A stretch of DNA of 46,093 bases, taken from positions 1-46,093 of the forward strand of contig CANREF010000011.1 in the NCBI GenBank assembly GCA_947629575.1, in the 5' to 3' direction. Below the pieces are notes generated by a model. That model did no database searches, was not told the DNA's origin, and worked only from the letters and a program-made list of their open reading frames with translations. The position numbers were made by a program, and so were the translations under genes. This DNA comes from an uncultured Clostridia bacterium. Its GTDB lineage: Bacteria > Bacillota > Clostridia > Christensenellales > Borkfalkiaceae. Positions 15,052-23,299 of the stretch are shown here, piece by piece (position 1 is the stretch's first letter; the number at the start of each line of letters is the position of its first letter).

Positions 15052-16455
15052 TTATAACTTCACGACTGTCTTCTCGCGTTTTCGGGCGCAGACGAGAACA
15101 CACACCCCTACGCCTACCAACATTCCGAAAAGGGAGATCGGCGCGGCAAGGGGGAAATAATCCTCATGGTAGCACCGCAGCAGTTTTGCGCGGTGTTCGT
15201 CCGCTTCAAGGCGCAGCGACAGAGGCAGCTCGTCGCCCTTCCAATCGGCCGCAGAGACCTTCCCCTCGGAATACTCGCTGTATTTGAGATTATAGACCGA
15301 ATACTCCCCCTCGGCGGCATGGAGACGGTGGAAGGTGAACGTATCCCCCACGCCGCCAAAAAGCCCGATTTTGACGGGTACGAGGCTTTGAATGCAACAG
15401 ATCTCCATATCGGCGCGGAAAGTACAGGTAAAGCCGTTCCCCAAATCGTACTCCTTCCCCTCGACCGCCGTCTTTGAAAGTTCGGAGAGCGGAAAGTTAT
15501 ATTCGCCCTCTTTCGGGGCGTCCGCCCCGCCGTACGCCGCCGTCACTTCGATCGTTTCGAGGTTTGCGGTAAATTCCTCCAACCCGCTTTCATAAACCGA
15601 AAGCCGCGTCTCGGGATGCCATGTCCCGAACAGGACGAGAACGAACGCGCCCAAAAGCACGGGAATGAGACAAAAGAGCGCACATTTTCGATACCGTTTT
15701 GCATTTCGGACGGCAATTTGGGCGCCCTCCTCGCCGCCGAACTTCTTTTCCGCACGGTGCAAAAGCAAAACGCCAAACAAAAACTTGCCGACCGCAAAGA
15801 GGAAAAACAGGGCTGCAGCCACGGCAAATGCCGTTTCGCGCACCGTCCCCGCGACGATCGCGACAATGCAAACAACGCTGAATAGAAGGGACATTCCCGC
15901 CGAAAGAGAACTCAAAAGCGCGACACGTCTGCGCAAAAGCAGGCAAAAAGCGCCGTAGCCGTCCGCTTCCTCGTCGGCGGAGTTTTCCGCTCCTCTCCAC
16001 AGCGCGAGAATGCAGACGGCGCAGACGAGGAAGGCGACAAGCCCCGAGATGATCAGAACGAGCCACCACTGCCACCCGACCCAAACGACGGTGGAAAAAT
16101 CGACAAATAAGCCGATAAAGAAGAGCAAAAGCCCCGTCACATACGCGCCGAAGAGAATGAGCGAGCGGGTAAAAAAGTCGTTCATCTTCTTTTTGAGGAG
16201 CTTCCGTTCCGATCTTTCGGAGAGCGCGGGACGGGATGCCGCCTCTGTATTTCGCTCACCCGCCAAAATTTCGTCCACCGTGACCCCGTACAGCTCCGCG
16301 AGCGCAGGGAGGAGCAGAATGTCGGGAAGGACCGTTCCGCGCTCCCATGCCGAAACGGTGCGGTTAGAAACGGAGAGACGGTCCGCGACTTCCTGCTGAG
16401 TGTAGCCGTGTGCCTTGCGGAGGGTCGCCAAAAATTCGCCGATAGACTGTTTCAT
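15052..16455 (-). CDS. XRE-type regulator with a C-terminal membrane domain
   Basis: A 467-residue protein. Residues 5-60 are a Cro/CI helix-turn-helix: LATLRKAHGYTQQEVADRL, then SVSNRTVSAWERG. This first part is the common Firmicutes type (TVDEILAGE at about 57-65). A Lys-rich segment then leads into about six membrane helices (about 95-275), a soluble stretch of about 150 residues that is predicted outside, and a final helix before a basic tail (ARKREKTVVKL). Such proteins couple a membrane or external signal to DNA binding. The external part is not recognised. GAGGTGA lies 4 nt before ATG 16455. An inverted repeat overlapping its own promoter suggests autoregulation. It lies alone between repeat blocks; its target genes may be the ABC exporter downstream, an inference from position. 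Confidence 0.8.
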   Translation of the reverse strand: MKQSIGEFLATLRKAHGYTQQEVADRLSVSNRTVSAWERGTVLPDILLLPALAELYGVTVDEILAGERNTEAASRPALSERSERKLLKKKMNDFFTRSLILFGAYVTGLLLFFIGLFVDFSTVVWVGWQWWLVLIISGLVAFLVCAVCILALWRGAENSADEEADGYGAFCLLLRRRVALLSSLSAGMSLLFSVVCIVAIVAGTVRETAFAVAAALFFLFAVGKFLFGVLLLHRAEKKFGGEEGAQIAVRNAKRYRKCALFCLIPVLLGAFVLVLFGTWHPETRLSVYESGLEEFTANLETIEVTAAYGGADAPKEGEYNFPLSELSKTAVEGKEYDLGNGFTCTFRADMEICCIQSLVPVKIGLFGGVGDTFTFHRLHAAEGEYSVYNLKYSEYSEGKVSAADWKGDELPLSLRLEADEHRAKLLRCYHEDYFPLAAPISLFGMLVGVGVCVLVCARKREKTVVKL

Positions 16456-16472
16456 TCTGTCACCTCGCCCTC

Positions 16473-16514
16473 ATTCTACCTTTTTGAGAAGAAAAAAGCA
16501 AGACCGCAGTCTTG
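16473..16514 (-). promoter_or_regulatory. Promoter and candidate operator of the XRE regulator gene
   Basis: Minus-strand TTGCTT (16501-16496), 17-bp spacer and TAGAAT (16478-16473). The -35 is overlapped by an inverted repeat CAAGAC-TGCG-GTCTTG (16499-16514), a natural site for a dimeric Cro-like repressor. Confidence 0.6.
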
Positions 16515-16556
16515 GAATTTGTCTATGATTTTTGGAATTTCTGGAAACCGCCCGCA

Positions 16557-16735
16557 CGCCCCGCCCCCTCCTTAGGAGGGGGACTAAGGGGGTGGTGTCC
16601 TTTATTCTGATTTTTTACCACCTCAGTCACCTACGGTGACAGCTCCTCCTTAGGAGGAGCCTATCCCCCCACCACCCGTGGCAGAACGCGCTGTTCCACC
16701 CAAAGGGGATAGGCCTTAGGGCGAGGAGCAAAGAA
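16557..16735. repeat. Intergenic repeats including a two-hairpin element
   Basis: It contains CCCCCTCCTTAGGAGGGGG with ACTAAGGGGGTGG (16563-16595), then a 47-bp element (about 16619-16665) with two hairpins, GTCACC/GGTGAC and GCTCCTCCTTAGGAGGAGC. The same element occurs inverted near 38632-38678. Then CCTATCCCC and GGGGATAGG (about 16661 and 16706) form a longer inverted repeat that might end the ABC exporter transcript. Confidence 0.75.
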
Positions 16736-16745
16736 ACGTGTGAAC

Positions 16746-18479
16746 CTATTCCGCAAATTGCGCGTTATACAGTTCGTAATAAAATCCGCGGCGGGCGAGC
16801 AAGTCTCTGTGCGTGCCCTGCTCGATGATCTGCCCCGCCTTCATCACAAGAATGAGATCGGCGTTCTGTATGGTGGAAAGACGGTGCGCTACGATAAAAC
16901 ACGTCCTGCCCTGCATGAGTTTTTGGAAGGCGTCCTGCACTTTGAGTTCGGTGCGGGTGTCGATATTGCTCGTTGCCTCGTCTAAAATGAGCATGGGCGG
17001 ACGGCAGAGCATGACGCGGGCAATGCACAGAAGCTGACGCTGCCCCTGCGAAAGATTTCCCTCGTCCCCGATGACCGTATCGTACCCCTTCGGCAGCCGC
17101 ATGATGAAGTTATGCGCATGAGCCGCCTTTGCCGCTTCGATCATCTCCTCCTCCGTCGCGTCGGGGCGTCCCATGCACAAATTTTCGCGAACGGTAGCCT
17201 CTTTCAGCCACGTTTCCTGTAAAACCATCCCATAATTTTCGCGCAGGGAATGCCGCGTGAGAGAGCGCACATCCTTTCCGTCCACCTTCACGCTCCCGCC
17301 GTCCACATCGTAGAAACGCATCAGAAGATTGATGAGCGTCGTCTTTCCGCAGCCCGTCGGGCCGACGATCGCTACCCGTTTCCCCGCGGGGGCGGCGATG
17401 TTCAGATCTTCGATGAGCTTTTGCCCGGGAAGATAGGAGAACTTCACCCCTTCAAAACGCACGTCCCCCTCTGCCTTGCCGAGGTCCTCGTTGCCCTCGT
17501 CCGACACCTCGGGCTCTTCCCCGATGAGCGCGAACAGGCGCGCCGCGCATGCGAGCGCATTCTGGAACTCGGTGAGCACTTCGGAGATCTCGTTGAAGGG
17601 CTTGGTGTACTGTGTGGAATAATAGAGCACGGAAGTCAGATTTCCCGTCGTAAAGAGCCCGCCCGTCGAGATCACGATAAAGGCGCCGACGAGGGCGACG
17701 ACGGCATAGATGACCGCATTTATGAACCGTGTGGCGGGATTGGTCGTGGAAGAGAAGAAGATGGCGCGGACGCCGCACTGTTTGAGGCGGGCATTGAGCC
17801 TTTTGAACTCTTCCTCGTTTTTCTCCTCATGCCCGAACGCCTTGACGACCTTGAGATTCCCGATCATTTCATCGATGAAGGCGGTCTGTTCGGCGCGGAC
17901 TTCCGTCTGCGTCTTGAACATGGAATAGGTGTGGGTGGAGATGAACCGCGCGGTGAGAAGGGAGAGCGGGGTGACGGTCACAACGACGAGGGCGACTTCC
18001 CAACGCATGAGAAAGAGAATGACGAGAACGCCCAAAATGGTCGCAACGCCCGTGAAAAATTGGGTAAAGCCGAGGAGCAATCCGTCCGAGAACTGCTCGG
18101 CGTCCGAGATGATCACGCTCGCCGTTTCGCCGTAGGCGCGGCTGTCGAGATATTTGAGCGGCAAGATCTGGATCTTGCGGAAGGCGTCATTGCGGATATC
18201 CGCGAGCATATGATAGGCGATGCGGTTGCTCGCGACATTCATCCCCCACTGCGAGACCGCCGCGACCGCGATGCACCCGCCGATCACGCCGAAATAGCGG
18301 AACAGACCCGCAAAATCGACCCCTCCCCTTCCCACGATGCAGTCCACGCAGAGCCCCGCAAGATAGGGCACTGCAAGGGTGGCTGCCACGTTCACGACGG
18401 AAAGAACTACGGTGAGCGCAAAGAAGAAGCGGTAGGGTCTCAGATAGCGAAGAATTTGACGGAAGACAGACCTTTTCAT
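16746..18479 (-). CDS. ABC exporter half-transporter, catalytically intact subunit
   Basis: A 577-residue half-transporter: six membrane helices (about 15-320), then an ATPase domain. Motifs: Walker A GPTGCGKTT, Q-loop QET, ABC signature LSQGQRQ, Walker B LILDEATSNID with the catalytic Glu, and switch VAHRLST with His. With the upstream subunit it should form a heterodimeric type IV exporter (BmrCD/TM287-288 type) for drugs, lipids or peptides. Its start ATGA overlaps the stop of the partner gene (18476-18479), and GGAGGAG is 7 nt upstream. The signature is the non-standard LSQGQ; in such dimers this signature completes the partner's degenerate site. Substrate unknown. Confidence 0.93.
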   Translation of the reverse strand: MKRSVFRQILRYLRPYRFFFALTVVLSVVNVAATLAVPYLAGLCVDCIVGRGGVDFAGLFRYFGVIGGCIAVAAVSQWGMNVASNRIAYHMLADIRNDAFRKIQILPLKYLDSRAYGETASVIISDAEQFSDGLLLGFTQFFTGVATILGVLVILFLMRWEVALVVVTVTPLSLLTARFISTHTYSMFKTQTEVRAEQTAFIDEMIGNLKVVKAFGHEEKNEEEFKRLNARLKQCGVRAIFFSSTTNPATRFINAVIYAVVALVGAFIVISTGGLFTTGNLTSVLYYSTQYTKPFNEISEVLTEFQNALACAARLFALIGEEPEVSDEGNEDLGKAEGDVRFEGVKFSYLPGQKLIEDLNIAAPAGKRVAIVGPTGCGKTTLINLLMRFYDVDGGSVKVDGKDVRSLTRHSLRENYGMVLQETWLKEATVRENLCMGRPDATEEEMIEAAKAAHAHNFIMRLPKGYDTVIGDEGNLSQGQRQLLCIARVMLCRPPMLILDEATSNIDTRTELKVQDAFQKLMQGRTCFIVAHRLSTIQNADLILVMKAGQIIEQGTHRDLLARRGFYYELYNAQFAE

Positions 18480-20209
18480 GACATCTCCTCCCGCGTCTGA
18501 GAATGGTAGATCTCGCGATAGACGTCGCAGGTCTTGAGCAAGATATCGTGAGTGCCCTGCCCCACCAATTTTCCGTCGTCGAGCACGAGGATCTTATCCG
18601 CATGAAGGAGGGAAGTCACGCGCTGGGAGACGAGGAAGAGGGTGCAGTCGAGGGAGATGAGGGCGCGGCGCAGATACTTTTCGGTCGCAAAATCGAGGGC
18701 GGAAGAGGAATCGTCGAGGATGAGGATGTCGGGGGTCTTCACGAGGGCGCGGGCAATGGTGAGCCGCTGCCGCTGTCCGCCCGAGAAGTTCTTCCCCTCT
18801 TGCGCGACCTCGGCGTCCAAGCCCCCCTTTGCCTCCGCCACGTCCTCCGCCTGCGCGAGGGAAAGGGCGCGCCGCAACTCCTCGTCGGTGGCGTTTTCAT
18901 TCCCCCAAAGAAGGTTGGAACGGATCGTCCCCTTGAACAGGACCGCCTTTTGCGGCACCATGCCGATGCGCGCGCGCAGCCGCTCGGCGGGGATCGTATT
19001 CACGTCTTCGCCGTCTATGAGCACCCTTCCCTCGGTGCTCTCATAGAAGCGGGGAATGAGGTCCACAAGGGTGCTCTTGCCCGAGCCCGTGCCCCCCAAA
19101 ATGCCGACCGTCTCCCCTTTTTGCACCGAAAACGTGATACCGTCCAGCGTTTTTCCGCCGCCCGCATAGGAAAAGGAGACGTTCTCGAAGGAGACCGCGG
19201 GGGGAGGAGTGGCGGGGTTTCCTTCCGCGAGAGCGGGGGCGGGCCGCCCGACAGAGACCGACTTTTCCCCCTCCGCGTCGAGCACTGCGCCGATGCGCTT
19301 TTGGCAGGAGACCGCCTTCGTCATCGTCACGATCAAATTGGCGAGCTTGATGAGTTCCACAAGGATCTGCGAAAGATAGCCGTACAGCGCCACCACGTCG
19401 CCCTGCGCCAATGTTCCGCCGTTGACGCGGAGAGCGCCCACATACAAGAGCACGATGAGCGCGATATTGACGAGGGCATAGGTGAAGGGGCTCGAGAGCG
19501 CGGCGACCGCACCCGCAAGTTTTTGCGACCGTTTGAGCGCCGTCTCCCGCGCTTCGAACTCCCGCCGCTCGCTCTCCTCCAAGGAGAAGGCGCGTATCAC
19601 CCTTACGCCCGCTAAATTTTCACGGGTGGAAAGATATACCCGTTCGAGCCTTTCCTGCACCTTTTTGTAGAGGGGCAGACAGCCGCCCATGACGGCGTAC
19701 ACCACCAAGGCGAGCATGGGCACGAGCCCGACAAAGACGAGCCCAGAATGCGCGTCTATCACGAACGCCAATATCGTAGCGCCGAATACCACAATGGGCG
19801 AGCGCAGAAAAATACGGAGGGTCATATTGACCCCCGTCTGCACCTGATTGACGTCGCTCGTCATGCGCGTGATCATGCGGGCAGTGCCCGTTTCGTCGAT
19901 CTGCGCGTAGGAAAAGGATTGCAACTTGTTGAACAGCCGAAGCCGCAATTCGGCAGCCGTTCCCACCGCTGCCTTGGCGGCGAAATACTGCGCCGTGAGC
20001 GCAAAAAAAAGTCCGAGCGCGCCGAATCCGACGAGCACCAGACACATTTTCACAATATAGATCTTATCGCCCGAAGCAATGCCGACGTCGATGATGCGCG
20101 CGACGATGAGCGGGACGAGAAGTTCCATGCACGCCTCGAAGAGCTTGAAGAGCGGAGCGAGGATCGCTTCCTTCCGATAGGTTTTCAGACAGGAAAAGAG
20201 ATGTTTCAA
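18476..20209 (-). CDS. ABC exporter half-transporter, degenerate ATPase subunit
   Basis: A 577-residue half-transporter with six helices and an ATPase domain. Walker A GGTGSGKST and signature FSGGQRQ are sound, but the Walker B end reads LILDDSSSALD, so the catalytic Glu is Asp, and the switch His is Gln (LVSQRVT). This is the degenerate nucleotide site typical of TM287 and BmrC in asymmetric exporters. Residues about 330-350 carry an unusual Pro/Ala linker. The start codon is TTG (20209): GAGG lies 6 nt before it and no ATG fits. It follows the antiporter stop by 8 bp, so all three genes may share a transcript. Confidence 0.92.
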   Translation of the reverse strand: MKHLFSCLKTYRKEAILAPLFKLFEACMELLVPLIVARIIDVGIASGDKIYIVKMCLVLVGFGALGLFFALTAQYFAAKAAVGTAAELRLRLFNKLQSFSYAQIDETGTARMITRMTSDVNQVQTGVNMTLRIFLRSPIVVFGATILAFVIDAHSGLVFVGLVPMLALVVYAVMGGCLPLYKKVQERLERVYLSTRENLAGVRVIRAFSLEESERREFEARETALKRSQKLAGAVAALSSPFTYALVNIALIVLLYVGALRVNGGTLAQGDVVALYGYLSQILVELIKLANLIVTMTKAVSCQKRIGAVLDAEGEKSVSVGRPAPALAEGNPATPPPAVSFENVSFSYAGGGKTLDGITFSVQKGETVGILGGTGSGKSTLVDLIPRFYESTEGRVLIDGEDVNTIPAERLRARIGMVPQKAVLFKGTIRSNLLWGNENATDEELRRALSLAQAEDVAEAKGGLDAEVAQEGKNFSGGQRQRLTIARALVKTPDILILDDSSSALDFATEKYLRRALISLDCTLFLVSQRVTSLLHADKILVLDDGKLVGQGTHDILLKTCDVYREIYHSQTREEMS

Positions 20210-20217
20210 GGAAGACC

Positions 20218-21246
20218 TCAGATGACGAAGAGATAGACATAATAGCCGACGAAACAGGCAAACAGCACAGCGCCCGCGACCTTGCCGAGCTTATGCCCCT
20301 TGAAGAGCGCAAACGCGTACAGGAAAACCGCCGCCCCGAGCGCCACGCAGGCGTCGATGAGATTGCTCGCCGTGCCCGCCGTCGTAAACGTGAGCGGATA
20401 GAAGAGGGACGCCGCGCCCGCCACGAGCAGAATGTTGAAGATGTTGCTGCCGATGACGTTCCCGACGGCGATGTCCGTCTCCCCTTTGAACGCCGCCACG
20501 ATAGAGGTGACGAGCTCGGGAAGGGACGTGCCGATAGCGACGACCGTGAGCCCGATGATGCGCTCGGACACCCCGAAATAACCTGCGATATACTTAGCCG
20601 CGTCTACGAGAAGAGTGCCGCCGCCCACGACCATGGCGAGCCCCACGAGCGCGAGCACGATCAAAAACCACGTCTTTTGCTCCATTCTGTCGAACCACTG
20701 TCCGACCTTCCCCTTGGGCTTCTTCTCTTCGCTTGGCGCGATCTCCCCCTGAGGAACGCTCTTTTCAAGCTCCTTCGCCTTTTTCTGTTCCTTGAGCGCT
20801 CCCCGCACGAGGATGACCATGTACGCGGAAAAGATGACAAAAAAGATGAGTCCGTCCCACCAATTCAGGGCGTGCCCCCAAATGCCGAGCCCGATCAAAA
20901 GGGCGCTCGAAAGCAGCAGCACGGGCAGATCGAGCACGAGAGAGTTTTTCTGCACGGGCAGGGAATGTAACAGCGCCGCAAGCCCCAAAATGAGCAGAAT
21001 ATTACAGATATTGCTCCCGACGACGTTCCCGATGGAGATGTCCGTTGAATGCTGTATGGCGGACGTTATGGAGACGCACAACTCGGGCGCGCTCGTGCCG
21101 AAGGCGACGACGGTGAGCCCGATGACAAGGGCGGGGATCTTGCACTTTGAAGCGATCCCCGCGCTTCCGTCCACAAACCAATCCGCCCCCTTCACGAGAA
21201 GGACGAACCCGAGGATCAATAGGAAAAATTGCAGAGCTAATTCCAT
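20218..21246 (-). CDS. CaCA-family Na+/Ca2+-type antiporter (YrbG-like)
   Basis: A cation antiporter of about 342 residues with ten membrane helices in two inverted halves. Each half carries the family alpha repeat: GTSAPEL with GNVVGSNICNILL, and GTSLPEL with GNVIGSNIFNILL. The central cytoplasmic loop is long and charged (EEKKPKGKVGQ). Start 21246 (MELALQFFLL) is chosen because AAAAAGGAAG lies about 8-10 nt upstream; an in-frame ATG at 21309 would add a charged N-terminus atypical of the family and would lie inside the structured leader. Its leader resembles a yybP-ykoY riboswitch, so Mn2+ or another divalent metal may be the exported ion rather than Ca2+. It leads the likely operon with the ABC exporter. 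Confidence 0.88.
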   Translation of the reverse strand: MELALQFFLLILGFVLLVKGADWFVDGSAGIASKCKIPALVIGLTVVAFGTSAPELCVSITSAIQHSTDISIGNVVGSNICNILLILGLAALLHSLPVQKNSLVLDLPVLLLSSALLIGLGIWGHALNWWDGLIFFVIFSAYMVILVRGALKEQKKAKELEKSVPQGEIAPSEEKKPKGKVGQWFDRMEQKTWFLIVLALVGLAMVVGGGTLLVDAAKYIAGYFGVSERIIGLTVVAIGTSLPELVTSIVAAFKGETDIAVGNVIGSNIFNILLVAGAASLFYPLTFTTAGTASNLIDACVALGAAVFLYAFALFKGHKLGKVAGAVLFACFVGYYVYLFVI

Positions 21247-21272
21247 ACCCGACACTTCCTTTTTCCGAATCC

Positions 21273-21365
21273 GCAAAAGTCTTGTCATTCTTGCGAACCG
21301 CCGAAACACGCCTTTGAAACAGGGCGGGGTATGTTGCTTCGACGCTTTGGACTACTCCCTTCCGC
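21273..21365 (-). ncRNA. Candidate yybP-ykoY-type (Mn2+) riboswitch leader
   Basis: The 5' leader starts with GCGGAAG-GGAGTAG (21365-21352) and ends with CAAGAC-CTTTTGC-like sequence (21284-21273); the ends pair as GCGGAAG with CTTTTGC. Between them are GTCGAAGCAACATA and CCGCC/GGCGG, in the order of the family (GGGGAGUAG, GUCnnCAACAU, GACAAGACCUUU). The P2 arm expected after GGAGTAG is very short here, so the match is incomplete. The promoter's predicted start is within a base or two of the 5' end. The ribosome site of the antiporter begins about 10 nt after it. Confidence 0.42.
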
Positions 21366-21372
21366 TATCCAA

Positions 21373-21401
21373 AGAGTAGCACGGACAGAAAAAAATGTCA
21401 A
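21373..21401 (-). promoter_or_regulatory. Promoter of the antiporter leader, overlapping a palindrome
   Basis: Minus-strand TTGACA (21401-21396), 17-bp spacer, TACTCT (21378-21373); predicted start about 21366. The -35 is the right arm of the palindrome at 21392-21421, so a protein bound to that palindrome would block it. Confidence 0.55.
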
Positions 21402-21421
21402 GCAAATTTGCTTGACATTTT
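21389..21421 (-). terminator. Terminator of the trmL-cls operon, 30-bp perfect palindrome
   Basis: A 15-bp inverted repeat with no spacer (21392-21406 and 21407-21421) carrying TGTCAAG/CTTGACA, followed on the minus strand by a run of seven T. It lies 33 bp after the stop at 21454. Confidence 0.75.
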
Positions 21422-21428
21422 CCGACGT

Positions 21429-21452
21429 CTGTCAAGTAATTTACCTTGACAG
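21429..21452. promoter_or_regulatory. Second TGTCAAG/CTTGACA dyad
   Basis: CTGTCAAGTAA (21429-21439) and TTACCTTGACAG (21441-21452) form a near-perfect inverted repeat with the same half-sites as the palindrome 37 bp away. It may be a second operator or a second hairpin of the terminator. Confidence 0.45.
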
Positions 21453-21453
21453 C

Positions 21454-21705
21454 TTACAATATCCCGTAGATCTCGCGGACGCGGTTCATGGGGCAGGGGG
21501 CGCATTGCGCGTCCGCCTCCTCCACCTTGACGATCACCCCGTCGCGGGGGAAGTCCCCCCTTCCGAAGGGCACGCTCACCCTCATCCCGACCGCCACCTT
21601 GGAAGTGGGCGAAAGATACCACGCGCTCTCCCCCTCGAGCTCCACCTTCACGAAGGTGTGTTTGAAATTGTCCTTGATGACGCCGCCGCTCAATGAATGG
21701 ATCAT
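21454..21705 (-). CDS. Small protein of unknown function (83 residues)
   Basis: The product starts MIHSLSGGVIKDNFKH and contains GMRVSVPFGRGDFPRDGVIV and CAPCP. The strand pattern V-x-VPFG....GVIV looks like a small beta-barrel and is reminiscent of the N-terminal 3'-DNA-binding domain of PriA, but it is short and the likeness is weak. It has no signal or membrane segment. It lies 13 bp after the cardiolipin synthase stop and is the last gene before a terminator. Start 21705 is chosen by its G-rich ribosome site (GAGGGGGGAAGGT); the open frame extends upstream over cardiolipin synthase, but that part is antisense-like low-quality sequence. Confidence 0.65.
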   Translation of the reverse strand: MIHSLSGGVIKDNFKHTFVKVELEGESAWYLSPTSKVAVGMRVSVPFGRGDFPRDGVIVKVEEADAQCAPCPMNRVREIYGIL

Positions 21706-21718
21706 ACCTTCCCCCCTC

Positions 21719-23299
21719 TCAGAACATCGGAGCGAATACCTTGGCGAGCTCGCAGATCCCCCGCCATACCACGCTCCTCTTGGCGTCCTCCTCCGTCTGA
21801 AGAGCGGAGACGGCGAAGGTGCGCTCATAGTCCTCCTTGATCGCGGCGTTCGCCCGCGTGCGGAAGAGCATGACCGCGTTTTCATAGTGGTGCAGAAGGG
21901 AGCGATAGTCGAGATTGATCGTCCCCACAATGGCGGTGTCGTCATCCGCCAAAAAGCTCTTGGCGTGAACGAATCCTGGGGTGTATTCGTAGATCTTCAC
22001 CCCGCCGCGGATGAGCGCCAGATAGTTGGAACGGGTGAGCGCGAAGGGAACTTTCTTATCAGGGATGTGCGGGGTGACGATGCGCACGTCCACCCCGCGC
22101 GCCGCCGCGGAGAGCATGGCGGCACGCATTCTGTAATCGATGATGAGATAGGGCGTCATGATCCAAACATACCGCTTTGCCTGCGACAGAATGTCGATAT
22201 ACACGTCCTCGGCGAGGTGTCTTTTGTAGAGCGGGAGAGGGCCGCTTCCGTAGGGCTGAACGTATCCCTCGCCCTCGAAATTCTCGTAAGTCTCGGGAAG
22301 ATAGGGCGCGAAGTCCTCCGCTTCCTTGGAACGCATGTTATAAAGGCGCAGGAACATCAGGATGAGCCCGCGCACCCCTTCCCCCTCGAGGCGGACCGCG
22401 GTATCCTTCCAATTCCCGAAGGGCTGTTCCACGTTGATGTACTCGTCGGCAAGATTGATCCCGCCCGTATAGCCGACCTTGCCGTCGATAATGGCGATCT
22501 TGCGGTGATCGCGGTTATTGTGCAGGTTGGTGACGATGGGAACGAACGGGTTGAACTTTACACACCCGATGCCCGCCTTTTTCAGTTCGCGGTAATAGCC
22601 CGCGCGCAGCTTGCCCATGCAGCCGATGTCGTCGTAGATGACGCGGACTTCCACCCCCTCTTTCACCTTTTCCTTGAGCAGTTCGAGCACCGTGTACCAC
22701 ATCGTGCCGCGGGCAAGGATGAAGTATTCGAGAAAAATATACTCCTTTGCGCTCTTGAGATCTTCCAAAAGGCGCGCGAAGAAGAGTTCGCCCGTGGAGA
22801 AATACTCCGTCTTAGTGCCCGAATAGACGACGGCGTTGGGGTTGTTCCGAAGCAGCGCCTCCGAGACGGGCGCCCAGTCGCCGAGCTGTTCTCTGAGCTC
22901 CTCCTTCCCCACCTTTCGCGCCGAATAGATGCGGGAACGCTCGTTCAGCAGACGGTATTGCCTGCGCTGGCGCTTGGAGGGACGGTTGTAGGAAAAGACG
23001 ATGTAGATCGCAACGCCGAACACGTTGAACACGACCACGCACAGGATCCAAGGGATCTTCGTTTCGGGGATCATGTCGCGGTTTACGACGGAGAGAACGG
23101 TGATGGCGACGACGAACCACTGCACGAAATTAAAGATGAGCCGCACATAGGGAGACGCCTTGGGGAAGTAAAGGGCGAGCGCCTCCTCGGCGAAATACAG
23201 AGCGGCGAGCACCACGAGGACGTTCACCGCAAAGATGAGAATGATCGTGAGCCCGATGAGAAAAAATCGGCTGAAAAAGATCTTGAAAAAGCGTTTCAT
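21719..23299 (-). CDS. cls: Cardiolipin synthase (phospholipase D type)
   Basis: A 526-residue membrane enzyme that joins two phosphatidylglycerols into cardiolipin and glycerol. Two N-terminal membrane segments plus a third (about 10-120) precede two phospholipase D domains with both HKD motifs: HRKIAIID with GGINLADEY, and HAKSFLADDD with GTINLDYRS. Start 23299 is chosen because GGGAGG is 6 nt upstream and the family begins with a membrane segment there; the frame is open further upstream to 23455 without meaning. The ATG overlaps the stop of the preceding gene (ATGA, 23296-23299), so the two are translationally coupled. Confidence 0.93.
   Translation of the reverse strand: MKRFFKIFFSRFFLIGLTIILIFAVNVLVVLAALYFAEEALALYFPKASPYVRLIFNFVQWFVVAITVLSVVNRDMIPETKIPWILCVVVFNVFGVAIYIVFSYNRPSKRQRRQYRLLNERSRIYSARKVGKEELREQLGDWAPVSEALLRNNPNAVVYSGTKTEYFSTGELFFARLLEDLKSAKEYIFLEYFILARGTMWYTVLELLKEKVKEGVEVRVIYDDIGCMGKLRAGYYRELKKAGIGCVKFNPFVPIVTNLHNNRDHRKIAIIDGKVGYTGGINLADEYINVEQPFGNWKDTAVRLEGEGVRGLILMFLRLYNMRSKEAEDFAPYLPETYENFEGEGYVQPYGSGPLPLYKRHLAEDVYIDILSQAKRYVWIMTPYLIIDYRMRAAMLSAAARGVDVRIVTPHIPDKKVPFALTRSNYLALIRGGVKIYEYTPGFVHAKSFLADDDTAIVGTINLDYRSLLHHYENAVMLFRTRANAAIKEDYERTFAVSALQTEEDAKRSVVWRGICELAKVFAPMF

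Noticed and set aside
17250-18500. Plus-strand frame opposite the ABC exporter gene
   Set aside because: The ATPase motifs are on the minus strand; the plus frame is rich in Arg, Asp and His without any domain.
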